Assembly: GCA_017632935.1 (NCBI GenBank)
Contig: JAGBQJ010000030.1
Location: 1 to 64,000, forward strand
Reading direction: 5' to 3'
DNA length: 64,000 nt
From: Bacteroidales bacterium
GTDB taxonomy: Bacteria; Bacteroidota; Bacteroidia; Bacteroidales; F082
Positions 46,001 to 49,173 of this stretch are shown piece by piece (the stretch's first letter is position 1; every line of letters starts with the position of its first letter). The notes below the pieces were generated by a model, which saw only the letters and a program-made list of their open reading frames with translations, was not told the origin of the DNA and ran no database searches. A program made the position numbers and the translations under genes.

Positions 46001-48816
46001 AGCATCAGGACTACGGATTGTTTGGTCATGTCAATGGCTCTGTTGAGCGCACCTTCGTGGTGAGCGGCACGGTCAGTCCCAAGGTTTCGATCGATCTCCT
46101 CAACACCGATATGTTCAACATCGGTGGTTTGGCCGGCGGCCTCCAGAACGCAACGCTGGCCAACAGCGAAGCTGCGCTTCATATCTATGCTCCAGACGAG
46201 GCCAATTACCATGTTGCTGCAGGCGGCTTGGTGGCCAAGGTGATGCCAGGTGGCGAGATACACTCGTCGATGGCCATGCCTGTGATGGAGACTACTGACA
46301 AAACCGTTGAAAATGCTACTGGAGCGTCAGTGGGTGGTCTGGTAGGTAATGCCGCGGGTGGCAATGTCTACAATTCGTTCGTGAATGCGCAATTCAATGT
46401 GTATGGTAATCCCAAGGCGGGTGGCTTGATGGGCAGCAATGATGGAGCGAAGGTGGAGAACTGTTATGTGGCCTTTAATAATACCCCTACAGAGGATCTG
46501 AACTTTGACGGCCTTGTAAGTGATGGGTACAGTGACTTCGACAGCTGCTATGTCCAGACTGGCTATCCATACATGGGCGTGACAGAAGACCGCGGTCACC
46601 ACTTTACGGCCACCAACAGCTCCGACTTGTATGGTTACATGTATAAGGACAACACGGTGAAGAAGAGTGCGACCGTCGCAGGTGCTACAGTCGACACGGC
46701 CATGTTCCGGATGCTGAACCACTGGGTGGACGGAAGGAACAAGACGGGGAACAAATACGCCCGTTGGTCGCGTCCGGGCTTGTCGGAAATCAACGGCGAC
46801 TATCCTGTGCTGTTGCTCGACGACATTGATGGTACTACGGCTCACCAAGGTGACTTCAGCACGGTGGCTACCATCCATGGTACTAATGTTTTGCAGTATG
46901 GCGGTACGGTACGCGATGGTAAACAGCTTGACGGTGCTATTGAACGAATGGTTGCAGGCAGTGCAAAAGATGCAGGCGATGCCCTCTTCGTTTATGGCGA
47001 CATCACAGAGACACCGAGCAAGAATCCGGCCTCGAATACCAAGATTAGCATCCAGGAGGATGTGGCCATCATGAATCCGGGTACCCTGAGTGCCTATGAC
47101 AACACCTATGTCGGTATCACCTTCGACAACTCGTTTGGTAAGGCGACGGCGACGCCGGGCATGAACGATGGCCTCTTCGGGTCGGATAACCTGGATCTGC
47201 CCCGCGACTGGCACATGTTCTCCACACCGCTGAGCAATGCGCCGCTGGGATTCGATTATCTCGGCGACAATGTGGCTGGCAGCCAACACAAAAACAACCC
47301 GTGGGAGAATCCTGATGGTGAGTTCAGCTGGATTACCACACGGCCCAACAACGAGGTTTCTGATGCTGATGGTTTGGGTTACCGTTACTGGATGAAGTCT
47401 TATGAAACGGCAGACGGCTATTTCCCGACCACGCGTGGTTATGACTTGACTGGCAACGTGAGCGACTGGTTCATTGAGAACAGTGACGAATGTCCTTCCT
47501 CAGGCAACACGTTCCTCAACCGCTATCCCTACGGTATGGACTTCTACACTTGGAACGAGCCGGAATACCACTGGATCAACTTCAAGCGCAACGGTCCTAA
47601 CCACTGGCACAGCGATACGCCACATGTCCATCTGGACTATAAGCCTGCTGAGGTGAAGGAAGGACAGACTCCATACACCACGAACCAGAATGAGGACAAC
47701 CTTATTGTGGGACGTGGCTATATGGCCGCCATCGCTACCGAGACCTTCATGCAGAGCCACGGCTTGCTGAATGCAGGAGACCAGAGCATTATACTGACGA
47801 ATAATGGCTGGAAAATCAAAGGCTGGAACATGGTGGGCAATCCTTTCCATGGCTATCTTGACTTCAATGAACTTGGTAAAGCTGACGGACCCAATGAAGA
47901 TGTACTGACGCATCACGATAATAATGGAGAGGATGAAGGCGCGTTCTATGTGATTTATGATGCCGACAAATACCAGAACAGGAATGCCAGTACAGCCTAC
48001 AGGTACTATCCTGTGAAAGGATCCCCAGAAGGAGCCGACTATGCCGACCGCTTCCTGCATCCGCACCAAGGCTTCTATGTGAAGACAGACACGCATTTGA
48101 GTGAGTTGAAGATTAATGAGAATATGTTGGTGACGCGCGACTTTGTTGAGAAAAATGGTGGCAGCCATTTCCGCGCTACACAACCGTCCTATCCTTTGGT
48201 CAACCTTTACTTGAACAGCGACAAGGGCTGCGCCGACGTGACGGTCATCGAGTTTGAACGTCCCGAGTGGGGTGGTGCACGCAAGGTGAAGGAGCTGCGC
48301 GTGGGTGATGGCTTGTTCTACGCCCACCACGGAGACACCTATTATGCCGCGCTCTTCGCCAAGGAAGGCATCGACCGCGTGCCGCTGTGGTTTGAGGCCA
48401 AGGAAGACGACATCTTCACCATGAAGTGGAACATGGCCAACGGCAACTTCCACAGCATGTACCTCATCGACAACATCACGGGCGTGCAGTACGACATGTT
48501 GCGGAACGACACCTACACCTTCGAGGGCCACAAGGAGGACTATCCTTCGCGCTTCCTCATCGTCTTTGACTTGACCGATGTGGAAGAGTTTGAGGATGAC
48601 AACGAGCATCCGTTTGCCTTCTTCAATGGCTCCGAGTGGGTGGTCACCGGCGAGGGTGATTTGGAATTCATCGACATGCTTGGCCGCGTGTTGGCCAAAT
48701 CGCATATCAGCGGACAAAACAGGATCACGTTGCCTATGGTGGCTGACGGTCCTTATCTGTTCCGCCTGACCAACCATAAGGAAACTAGAATTCAAAAAGT
48801 CATCGTAACAAAATAG
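28051..48816 (+). CDS. Giant exported protein 4 (6921 residues) with T9SS sorting domain
   Basis: This gene of 20.8 kb encodes a signal peptide (to VASAQ; an ATG at 28081 is an alternative start), then about 5000 residues of Gly-rich repeat with some 85 strict [YF]GG motifs by hand count and about 20 YGSG, FGSG or YGAG variants. It carries one copy of super-repeat 1 and three copies of super-repeat 2. Unlike the other giants it has long, variable loops, some very acidic (YDENEDEDEQ, FDSDEDDEDP). After residue 5150 the repeat stops. A mixed region follows, then GLUG-like repeats (GGLAGGL, GGLVGNAAGG, GGLMGSNDG) around 5900-6150, then WNMVGNPF near 6590 and the beta-sandwich preceding the sorting domain. 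The last 60 residues are a type A T9SS signal, so the protein should cross the outer membrane and be attached to the cell surface or released. Confidence 0.9.
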   Translation: MEYTYKRQYRMKFWKARRKTFLLMAMLLSGGVASAQVVVKGNVYGGCEYGEVVGNTTEKGNTSVNINGGTIGDPLSLKARVLDNNAQFSERVNQGNVYGGGDGYKITGHTGDNNDIPVFDPNAGRVQRNTEVIIGGNAVVRRAVYGGGNIATVGMCSVNETTGVATYTSGGQTNVTITDNALVGPKKTDLTAPSEAALTQASTDFGETISQSMYIDTAFKYLGGNEGWVFGGSRGVSGEELKHLSFVNTTIVAINGNAQLMTVFGGGENGHVQTSTNVTIGGNAVVGGIPLHGSGSITIPSGSGEYSGATFTAAVNETYEDGFGVGSMVYRGSVFGGGKGTDFVSWLSPKLYDYDAGRVYGNSNVTVEETPTIYNRVYGGGAIASVGTFTYASNSHTVTGISGNTGHTYVTVTGGTIGTDGHNNGEVYGGGRGYPGRAQKATETTTTTLHQAPDLAYVGHTHVTVEGGAVKNSVYGGGANGHVQGDATVLIKQTNSSIPTTIGIEDLGTWHSNVYGAGGGTAQYKDTKIVNGNPEEFTHHSITAGRVFGDVNLTIEGGKIWHNVYGGGSLASVGTYLAKDSNNQTIPYVGGGNITINITGGEIGKDGNDNGMVFGSGRGEVVAPGAFLDSLTYAAYTTVNIGSGTVNQETGEATNLSGSAKINGSVYGSGENGHVYLQSTINIFGGTIGIAAADYDPANPDPHFTHRGNVYGAGCGTDKYDSDNDTHGDTYSPNSGYVWGNTFINIYGGYISRNVYGGGAIGSVGVLGGTVPHTNTSTQAALSWPYDLSFGSIPNESGTMVSTGKATINIRGGHIGTKAAPMTSGNVFGSCRGDVGPLGVMEDLAFARETEVTVNFTPTVTSMDDVDENNTITPNVIIGSVYGSGEDGSVYENTKVTVTNGLIGGSVFGGGSGTTTYKGRLKSTNGTDDNPNDDYWMENVDLRSITAGKVYGNTVVEINGGYVLHNVYGGGNLASVGKGNYIGYGEMTSSTSGPVDPPGNSGKCTVTLKGGTIGTTGLPDENGNLNGYVYGSSRGTTFPVVNNPQGTPRYDYSRDFFLGYANKTEVNIGDANTGPTIMGSVFGGGDNGHVRWHTNVTVTNGEIGVAYEPEQDEHITDDKWVYRGNVHGAGRGIDKIVGSTTDYCQSAGSVTLNTTVTVNGGIIHRNVYGGGLLSTIGPPPTGYNPGTSTCYVNINGGTIGEELTSGDEPLYGGDIFGGSRGILDMQHANLNSFASASNTEVNIDNNANVLGNVYGGGELGQVKLESQVNLIAGTTKGSVFGGGKGDVTEVIAGAVKGNSTVDMTGGTVERSIYGGGKMGSVGTFTAHTTYNYTSGTHSGSSVDVPTACEDDTGLATVIVKGGFVGKDGSLMPWTNHNIEDDDRGWIFCGAQGVADSITYYKAPALGVVGSTYLEINKATGENPPAAPVITASVYGGSENGLVLGNTHVVIADGQIGTGHYVENGVHKWDPAYNETKWTNAIAAIGNPTSINTIAAQFHECDAWTYASPYQVYDIYANETSHPNNDSGHADYQMAALEATNGQSFFGNVFGGGSGYYPIATGVWRRTAGQVNGNAVVDITGGHILTNVFGGNEMTDVKGKCTINMSGGTVGIPRTVTQIQNNPTQGNIYGAGMGDFRSMFDTYTDVNETEVNVTGGTVFGSVFGGSEEGHVLGHAVVNIGQGEGKTTRIGTTGYSGYDGHVFGGGRGNAKKLNRKDPDPEKDYNIANFASGRVGGKATVTMTNGTVMGNLYGGGLVARTGVGETGSFDTYVTGTSYDSQNHGVTTVALSGGIVGNPTSNNGTDANKGYYLLLSEEQMGNVYGGGRGDKADFIEDDLGRAAKAVVNITSTSSGYPTIYGSVFGGGQMANVGHWRGYGANQGYAEGTSLTTVTITGSPIIGTAREFSNDYATSSHPQTEFETINEKTRLHHTRTGNVFGSGQGAVRLKHNEQGNLIGTGHPEGLEHGHCGQTQVDISGSPTIMSSVYGGADRGVVWGNTDVRIAGGTIGTLANADDTNNDNKYYYGSVYGGCYGMDAYYHMHLPTDTPEQVVDSINKKVGHVYGKTYVELTGGTVHGNVFGGGNLGTVDGLCEVKISKTGSGTGPEIGPLESGTSMNASVYGGGKGFYEDPNELRKKYANVGSTKVTVEGGNIKGSVFGGGSESHTLGNTEVIVHNGANIGTDGLSTWDGNIFGGGRNFLNTNNTNGRVAGNVTITMDGGSIQGSIFGGGRMALTGVDEDGNFPTTSWTVADHGNVTINVSGTTSGSDNNITYNTVIGNGSDQGIHLLTGSDESVGDIFGSGKGDTKEYDDILAGCVTNTTINITGSPRIHGAVFGGGEMASIGWLDSDNNIIDGTGEATIKIGDSEADKPVIGTYLELNHDYLDGSITINGHGYPRSPWTIIETEGGVERLVHTCTGNVFGGCQGDVDFEDWDDEVSSTWNNWPYMGRSKKSTITVNGGTIMGNVFGGPEQGTMDGNTTITINGGTIGTQVTASNNDKYYFGGVYGAGYGSDDSNEDNHAITVNGVATTAKMRAGRVYGNVHTDVFGGTINGDVYGGASFAYVGGEGTSPNGDVELNIGYKTTTTDSETDEEVDNFYGEAKILGSVYGANNRSGTPYGKVEVNVYKTKHWVDEQLGSNYAPETPEDGWTHELLMDNTNGGTTAYPKPQQYALREVFGGGNRASFTPNQTGREFSTNGRRTTVHIWSCENTIRDLYGGGNAADIGTSANNADIDLIVDGGRFYRVFSGGNGESGTPANIYGWANNTINSGVINELYGGGNQAGNILHTNLTINEEPNGCAEFIDNTFGGSNEAPIIGDVETDLLCGEGSAYEFYGGTNNADIYGNVTLNVHGGFTENLYGGSKGSERPANIKKFPTIPDPRPEPGQEGYDAMLDRVYQYMIDHHIEAGYGGNVIVNLYGGTIKNVFGGSNISGNIEGNIWVNVIDIENADCPLDITNLYGGCNNTDYEPVDHTAANPVISPVVNVVHIKETNTTPGYIRHNVFGGSLGHNSDVVANPVVNIGYDATTMAGYIPAGYTVKPAAQRNVKVAGNVYGGGEEGIVNGSTTVNVFEGEVGLMEYFDSDEDDEDPTLDVVNHVKYDGTNYGGSVFGGGMGSKEDADHGRVKGNSTVNIKGGHVQYNVYGGGELASVGEHTPVYETVNEEPVLVDFVPDEDNGLATVNVTGGQVGPAPMVGTFGGKTYNIPIALNGYDGYVFGGGKGEGDDAATAYKTFANVNSTSVTVQMPMDDGNHANRIWGSIFGGAEDGHVLGDAYTYFRSGLMGTDGTTSYDGNIFGGGRNYSRKNTTAGRVGGNTHVEMTNGQIYGNIYGGGRLALTGTALNGIKPLGEGRYQALRDDPDANTKKYGHTFVYVKGGTVGNDTKVDVAVGNNQTVKMPLIETFSTYSMGNVYGGGKGSEEGLVDYPKTSALLVSLTKNTTVEISQEDDDVPTRIWGIVFGGGETANVGQFSWHQVGDNHGTVSDIRISEGLAKVRIHGGIIGADRAKMRYEKDPDYPYYPRFNDDLGYVYGGCEGISDDPDKVDDDNNPVYPDVQAGPTSASTTSLINLLATVNNTDVRITGGWVKASVFGGGESGHVRGNTKVTLKGGQIGAGYDENEDEDEQPYTDGIGDTPNQFVNPATTEIITSNSLKGTYHWDYGETLHPGEENEVTIYSPYDPVDVMNGTKPSDGKSWFGNVFGGGSGWFPYIKNEGTAQDPDYKSYWNPESGKVWGNTEVIIADSIRNGNIVSKPHILNNVYGGNEMTDVGGNAIVTMNGGTIGVPRISDDINTLPTFGYLFGGGCGDPRAESLALNNVGGKTVVTVTGGIIYGSVYGGAEDGHVIGNTEVYVGQGEGKTTIIGCAGTSYDDGNIFGSGRNYLLKNYTGGRVGGNTLVEMTGGLALGSVYGGGRNAMVGLDEDLIEIDSDTHEVQALQNGPAHGKTTVRVKGGTVGNLAKMRETGHTIGYVYGGGKGSKVGPAGHPAASPLLISLVKNTEVFISQDAADVPTRIYGRVYGGGEVANVGNYGWKPVATAPNISEIQLLSDGQAGQAKVDVSGGVIGLDNMQMKTASGIPDDFGHVFGGGEGWTQKLSDSPVIDVEGNHLVELMATVGNTDVTIDGSAFVLGSVYGGSSEGHVLTNTLVKIKGGQIGAGNGVVDSEGHNRPYTDDEWDYAQYQSLPECAQWDYEEGGAPYDPNIIEGGKPKPGKNGATFYGNVFGGGSGYYPYGVDTDGNSQWLRSAGQVRGNTRVEVTGGHILTSLYGGCETTDVGTYRYSNVIHGEDHVSGGQSTVIMSGGTLGVPRTLAEIQAHPVTCYVFGSGKGDPRFYFNTWTNVWNSKVEIKGTAWVYGSVFGGGEEAHVLNDVDLDVSGNAKIGTLGYSYVDGNIFGGGRGFTGKALTAGTVGGNIDITITGGTMLGSVYGGGRLASVGTYLVDKEYNNGSGMVPNPYYGHFQPGDDHGKITINITGGTIGNDYETATLTHTNSDTYGGNVFGGCMGKYIAWSGSGDKPIWPSLARAKQTVVTISGTAKIKNSVYGGGEIGTVRDNTTVNINGGTIGADYGTSPNKMYCGSVFGGGKGIMEMSTDNDSTMVAAYLAGRVYGNTYVNINGGQVYENVFGGGKVASVGWVKTDGTFVNGEATVKMTGGIIGPLDYSGVNAYIFGGPKGGQNDDMKPYCNVNSTSVEVDYTDSNANRVWGSLFGGGSDGHVLGNASVTLKNGTVGTEGATGYDGNIFGGGRNYHELSLTAGRVGGNITVNMQGGQLMGCIFGGGRQGLTGIDMNGTAVDDNNHGNVTVTMSSGTIGKSTEAHSYMGQVFGGGKGDNTKDDDDVDFYKRMGETRSTNVTISGGKVYGNVYGGSENGRVLQNAEVTINGSALIGAESSESAFQGNVYGGGLGMEPYAGTDPAEDNPNAGHVFGLSRVNIKGGTVTKSVFGGGNKGLVNVARIVNVEAGTVYEDVFGGNRTIPDAEGVVNNSLKTVNIRGGQINGNVYGSSYDATEGNAPDPDVTPWPSGETYWSSFVNITGGTIGEDVYGAGYGGTVYGSNCVLIGLEAIKKAPTYVNLNGSHNDENQANKYAKDGISGNGYPTPAKIKIMGNVYDGSDHFGSGEEPMWNNFDIRGYSQTFLDGTGYNTADDNEGSTDKPYMNIEGGLYGCGTLCESGKKGRQILVRNYGERITKGGEGADKDNMEDATRTLTTIQRGGYVLLDNSNIHLSGAIDISKKFPDRKFGVLQVDNGFYATNASGLVLGEVGAPAWMDSITEVRSLYLRGTNTTSYDHIDAMQNSDYWEMVGINYSNNRLYRTVTSTGQDDFLAVDKENVIIFNGNSKLWVRNYNTTADKILYGQLYGFFRVKADYYQPEGTETFAYARPKLSPHVNRIDISDIVPGFNPDQDRLNPDDGGFLSYNTSHNTFVKGGITVLGWEYLNAWDGDDGGNTFTNTKQYPYFNISQVSKSDVNSLNTEDYRVWMLPYTLGNKWYVDGRGIGNGGWGQDKDHQNNWGDYPDMPKLSISGANGICNDETINLSRPKFNPAEDVIFVVGPVSALAENENLNKWPTEHPLKLYRYPGGHPMSNGQKDATHIGSSPYPSTPPADTDYAGLVGNEETALSTAGPGPNYGAIINANRTDKPMVMDNVVVNGLYTYDAVDMQELDIPAAATHPINFADEKVKVHMPMVVTTPGAKLTLKGGTVLEGGYNNTDASGTFTIGDNSVKNFYLNPDFNDLAFNATGKYNGGALYVATDQPAVGEDPAVPTTVNVEGKVTITGNLQKNGSSTIKSNVYLPTFDKSLTITAPLAVGTEIGVTSPIRNTSDDYRDNTLSPVAMVEKSEATPAANGDIASTVWSQGNFLDDQDWFFGNGGHTTYYDNLGYEGAGNEYRSLYFGWTWANVVREAPSGFDVSNIDSKEDLAWLISLNTGMNGATATNFSGQDLLQKTDLDMKQYVWVPIGDDSHNGFEHKSFAGHFDGQGHLIKNINIDYIGRGDTRYEHQDYGLFGHVNGSVERTFVVSGTVSPKVSIDLLNTDMFNIGGLAGGLQNATLANSEAALHIYAPDEANYHVAAGGLVAKVMPGGEIHSSMAMPVMETTDKTVENATGASVGGLVGNAAGGNVYNSFVNAQFNVYGNPKAGGLMGSNDGAKVENCYVAFNNTPTEDLNFDGLVSDGYSDFDSCYVQTGYPYMGVTEDRGHHFTATNSSDLYGYMYKDNTVKKSATVAGATVDTAMFRMLNHWVDGRNKTGNKYARWSRPGLSEINGDYPVLLLDDIDGTTAHQGDFSTVATIHGTNVLQYGGTVRDGKQLDGAIERMVAGSAKDAGDALFVYGDITETPSKNPASNTKISIQEDVAIMNPGTLSAYDNTYVGITFDNSFGKATATPGMNDGLFGSDNLDLPRDWHMFSTPLSNAPLGFDYLGDNVAGSQHKNNPWENPDGEFSWITTRPNNEVSDADGLGYRYWMKSYETADGYFPTTRGYDLTGNVSDWFIENSDECPSSGNTFLNRYPYGMDFYTWNEPEYHWINFKRNGPNHWHSDTPHVHLDYKPAEVKEGQTPYTTNQNEDNLIVGRGYMAAIATETFMQSHGLLNAGDQSIILTNNGWKIKGWNMVGNPFHGYLDFNELGKADGPNEDVLTHHDNNGEDEGAFYVIYDADKYQNRNASTAYRYYPVKGSPEGADYADRFLHPHQGFYVKTDTHLSELKINENMLVTRDFVEKNGGSHFRATQPSYPLVNLYLNSDKGCADVTVIEFERPEWGGARKVKELRVGDGLFYAHHGDTYYAALFAKEGIDRVPLWFEAKEDDIFTMKWNMANGNFHSMYLIDNITGVQYDMLRNDTYTFEGHKEDYPSRFLIVFDLTDVEEFEDDNEHPFAFFNGSEWVVTGEGDLEFIDMLGRVLAKSHISGQNRITLPMVADGPYLFRLTNHKETRIQKVIVTK
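32341..33660 (+). repeat. Super-repeat type 2, copy 1 (about 440 residues)
   Basis: The series is ASVYGGSENGLVLGN, FFGNVFGGGSGYYP, GGHILTNVFGGNEMTDVKG, GGTVGIPRTVTQI, GSVFGGSEEGHVLGH, GQGEGKTTRIGTTG, DGHVFGGGRG and GRVGGKATVTM. The order is repeated in two later segments. Confidence 0.85.
35854..37263 (+). repeat. Super-repeat type 1, copy E (470 residues)
   Basis: The series is GSVYGANNRSGTPYGKVEV, YALREVFGGGNRASF, CENTIRDLYGGGNAADIGT, CPLDITNLYGGCNNTDY, ISPVVNVVHIKETN, ANPVVNIGYDATTM and GNVYGGGEEGIV. It is the only type 1 copy in the largest protein and divides its two series of type 2 blocks. The usual YGCNN cysteine is Ala here. Confidence 0.85.
38794..40116 (+). repeat. Super-repeat type 2, copy 2 (441 residues)
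   Basis: The series is ASVFGGGESGHVRGN, GGQIGAGYDE, WFGNVFGGGSGWFP, LNNVYGGNEMTDVGG, GGTIGVPRI, GSVYGGAEDGHVIGN, GQGEGKTTIIGCAG, DGNIFGSGRNY, GRVGGNTLVEM and DVPTRIYGRVYGGGEVANV. A partial block before it (37.8-38.5 kb) shares the last part. Confidence 0.87.
40414..41682 (+). repeat. Super-repeat type 2, copy 3 (423 residues)
   Basis: The series is GSVYGGSSEGHVLTN, GGQIGAGNGV, FYGNVFGGGSGYYPY, GGHILTSLYGGCETTDVG, GGTLGVPRTLAEI, GSVFGGGEEAHVLND, DGNIFGGGRGF and NSVYGGGEIGTV. It lacks the GQGEGKTT element found in copies 1 and 2. Confidence 0.86.
48640..48813 (+). other. T9SS type A C-terminal sorting domain of giant protein 4
   Basis: The final residues follow the type A pattern: a first strand (GDLEFIDMLGRVLAKSHI), the GxNRITLPMVADGPYLFRL centre, and a basic end (TRIQKVIVTK). 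The conserved LGR, the GxY/F-L-F-R-L strand and a terminal K-V-I-V-x-K are present. No comparable tail is found in the other three giant proteins. Confidence 0.85.
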
Positions 48817-48829
48817 GGAGGAATAAGTT

Positions 48830-49096
48830 ATGAAGAGTTTGAATAGAAAAATAGTCTTGTTTGTAGTTGTCCTGCTCATGTTGGCAGGGCCGCTTAAGGC
48901 GCAAGTGTACATCATGGAAGATGAGTTCGAGGGTACACTGCGCTCGGGTTACGAGGACTTTGAATTGACAACGCCTTATGAAGGTGGTGATTCGGACCAG
49001 CAGTATGCACCTGTTGGCAACGGCCTGTTGGCTTTGACCTTGCTGGGTGGTGCCTATCTGTTGACAAAACGAAAGAAAAAAGATGAAGAATGTTGA
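48830..49096 (+). CDS. Small exported protein with a C-terminal membrane tail
   Basis: The 88-residue product has a signal peptide ending PLKAQ, an acidic mature part of about 40 residues (EDEFEGTLRSGYEDFE), and a tripartite C-terminus: the short motif YAPVGNG, a hydrophobic helix (LLALTLLGGAYLL) and a basic end (TKRKKKDEEC). This layout resembles sorting tails in which a short motif, a membrane helix and a basic cluster direct cleavage and anchoring, but no matching enzyme is in the window. It starts 13 bases after giant gene 4, behind GGGAGGAA at 48816-48823, one of the few strong Shine-Dalgarno sites here, so it belongs to the operon. An anchor or assembly partner of the giant proteins is inference. 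The final Cys is unusual after a basic tail. Confidence 0.8.
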   Translation: MKSLNRKIVLFVVVLLMLAGPLKAQVYIMEDEFEGTLRSGYEDFELTTPYEGGDSDQQYAPVGNGLLALTLLGGAYLLTKRKKKDEEC

Positions 49097-49145
49097 TTTT
49101 TTCCCTGTTTTCAGTGTAAAAATGAGAGGATAAATGGTTTTTTCC

Positions 49146-49153
49146 TATTTTTG
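49146..49153 (+). promoter_or_regulatory. Promoter -7 element of the acyl-CoA ligase gene
   Basis: TATTTTTG lies 28 bases upstream of the start codon, within the 77-base gap after the giant operon. No clear terminator hairpin was found in that gap. Confidence 0.6.
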
Positions 49154-49173
49154 TGCAAGATTGAAAGAACAAT

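Noticed and set aside
9198-48816. CRISPR array
   Set aside because: The repeated DNA is coding, the repeat units are degenerate and unevenly spaced, the reading frame is preserved, and no cas gene is present.
49097-49145. Terminator after the giant operon
   Set aside because: No stem-loop followed by T could be found; read-through into fadD remains possible.
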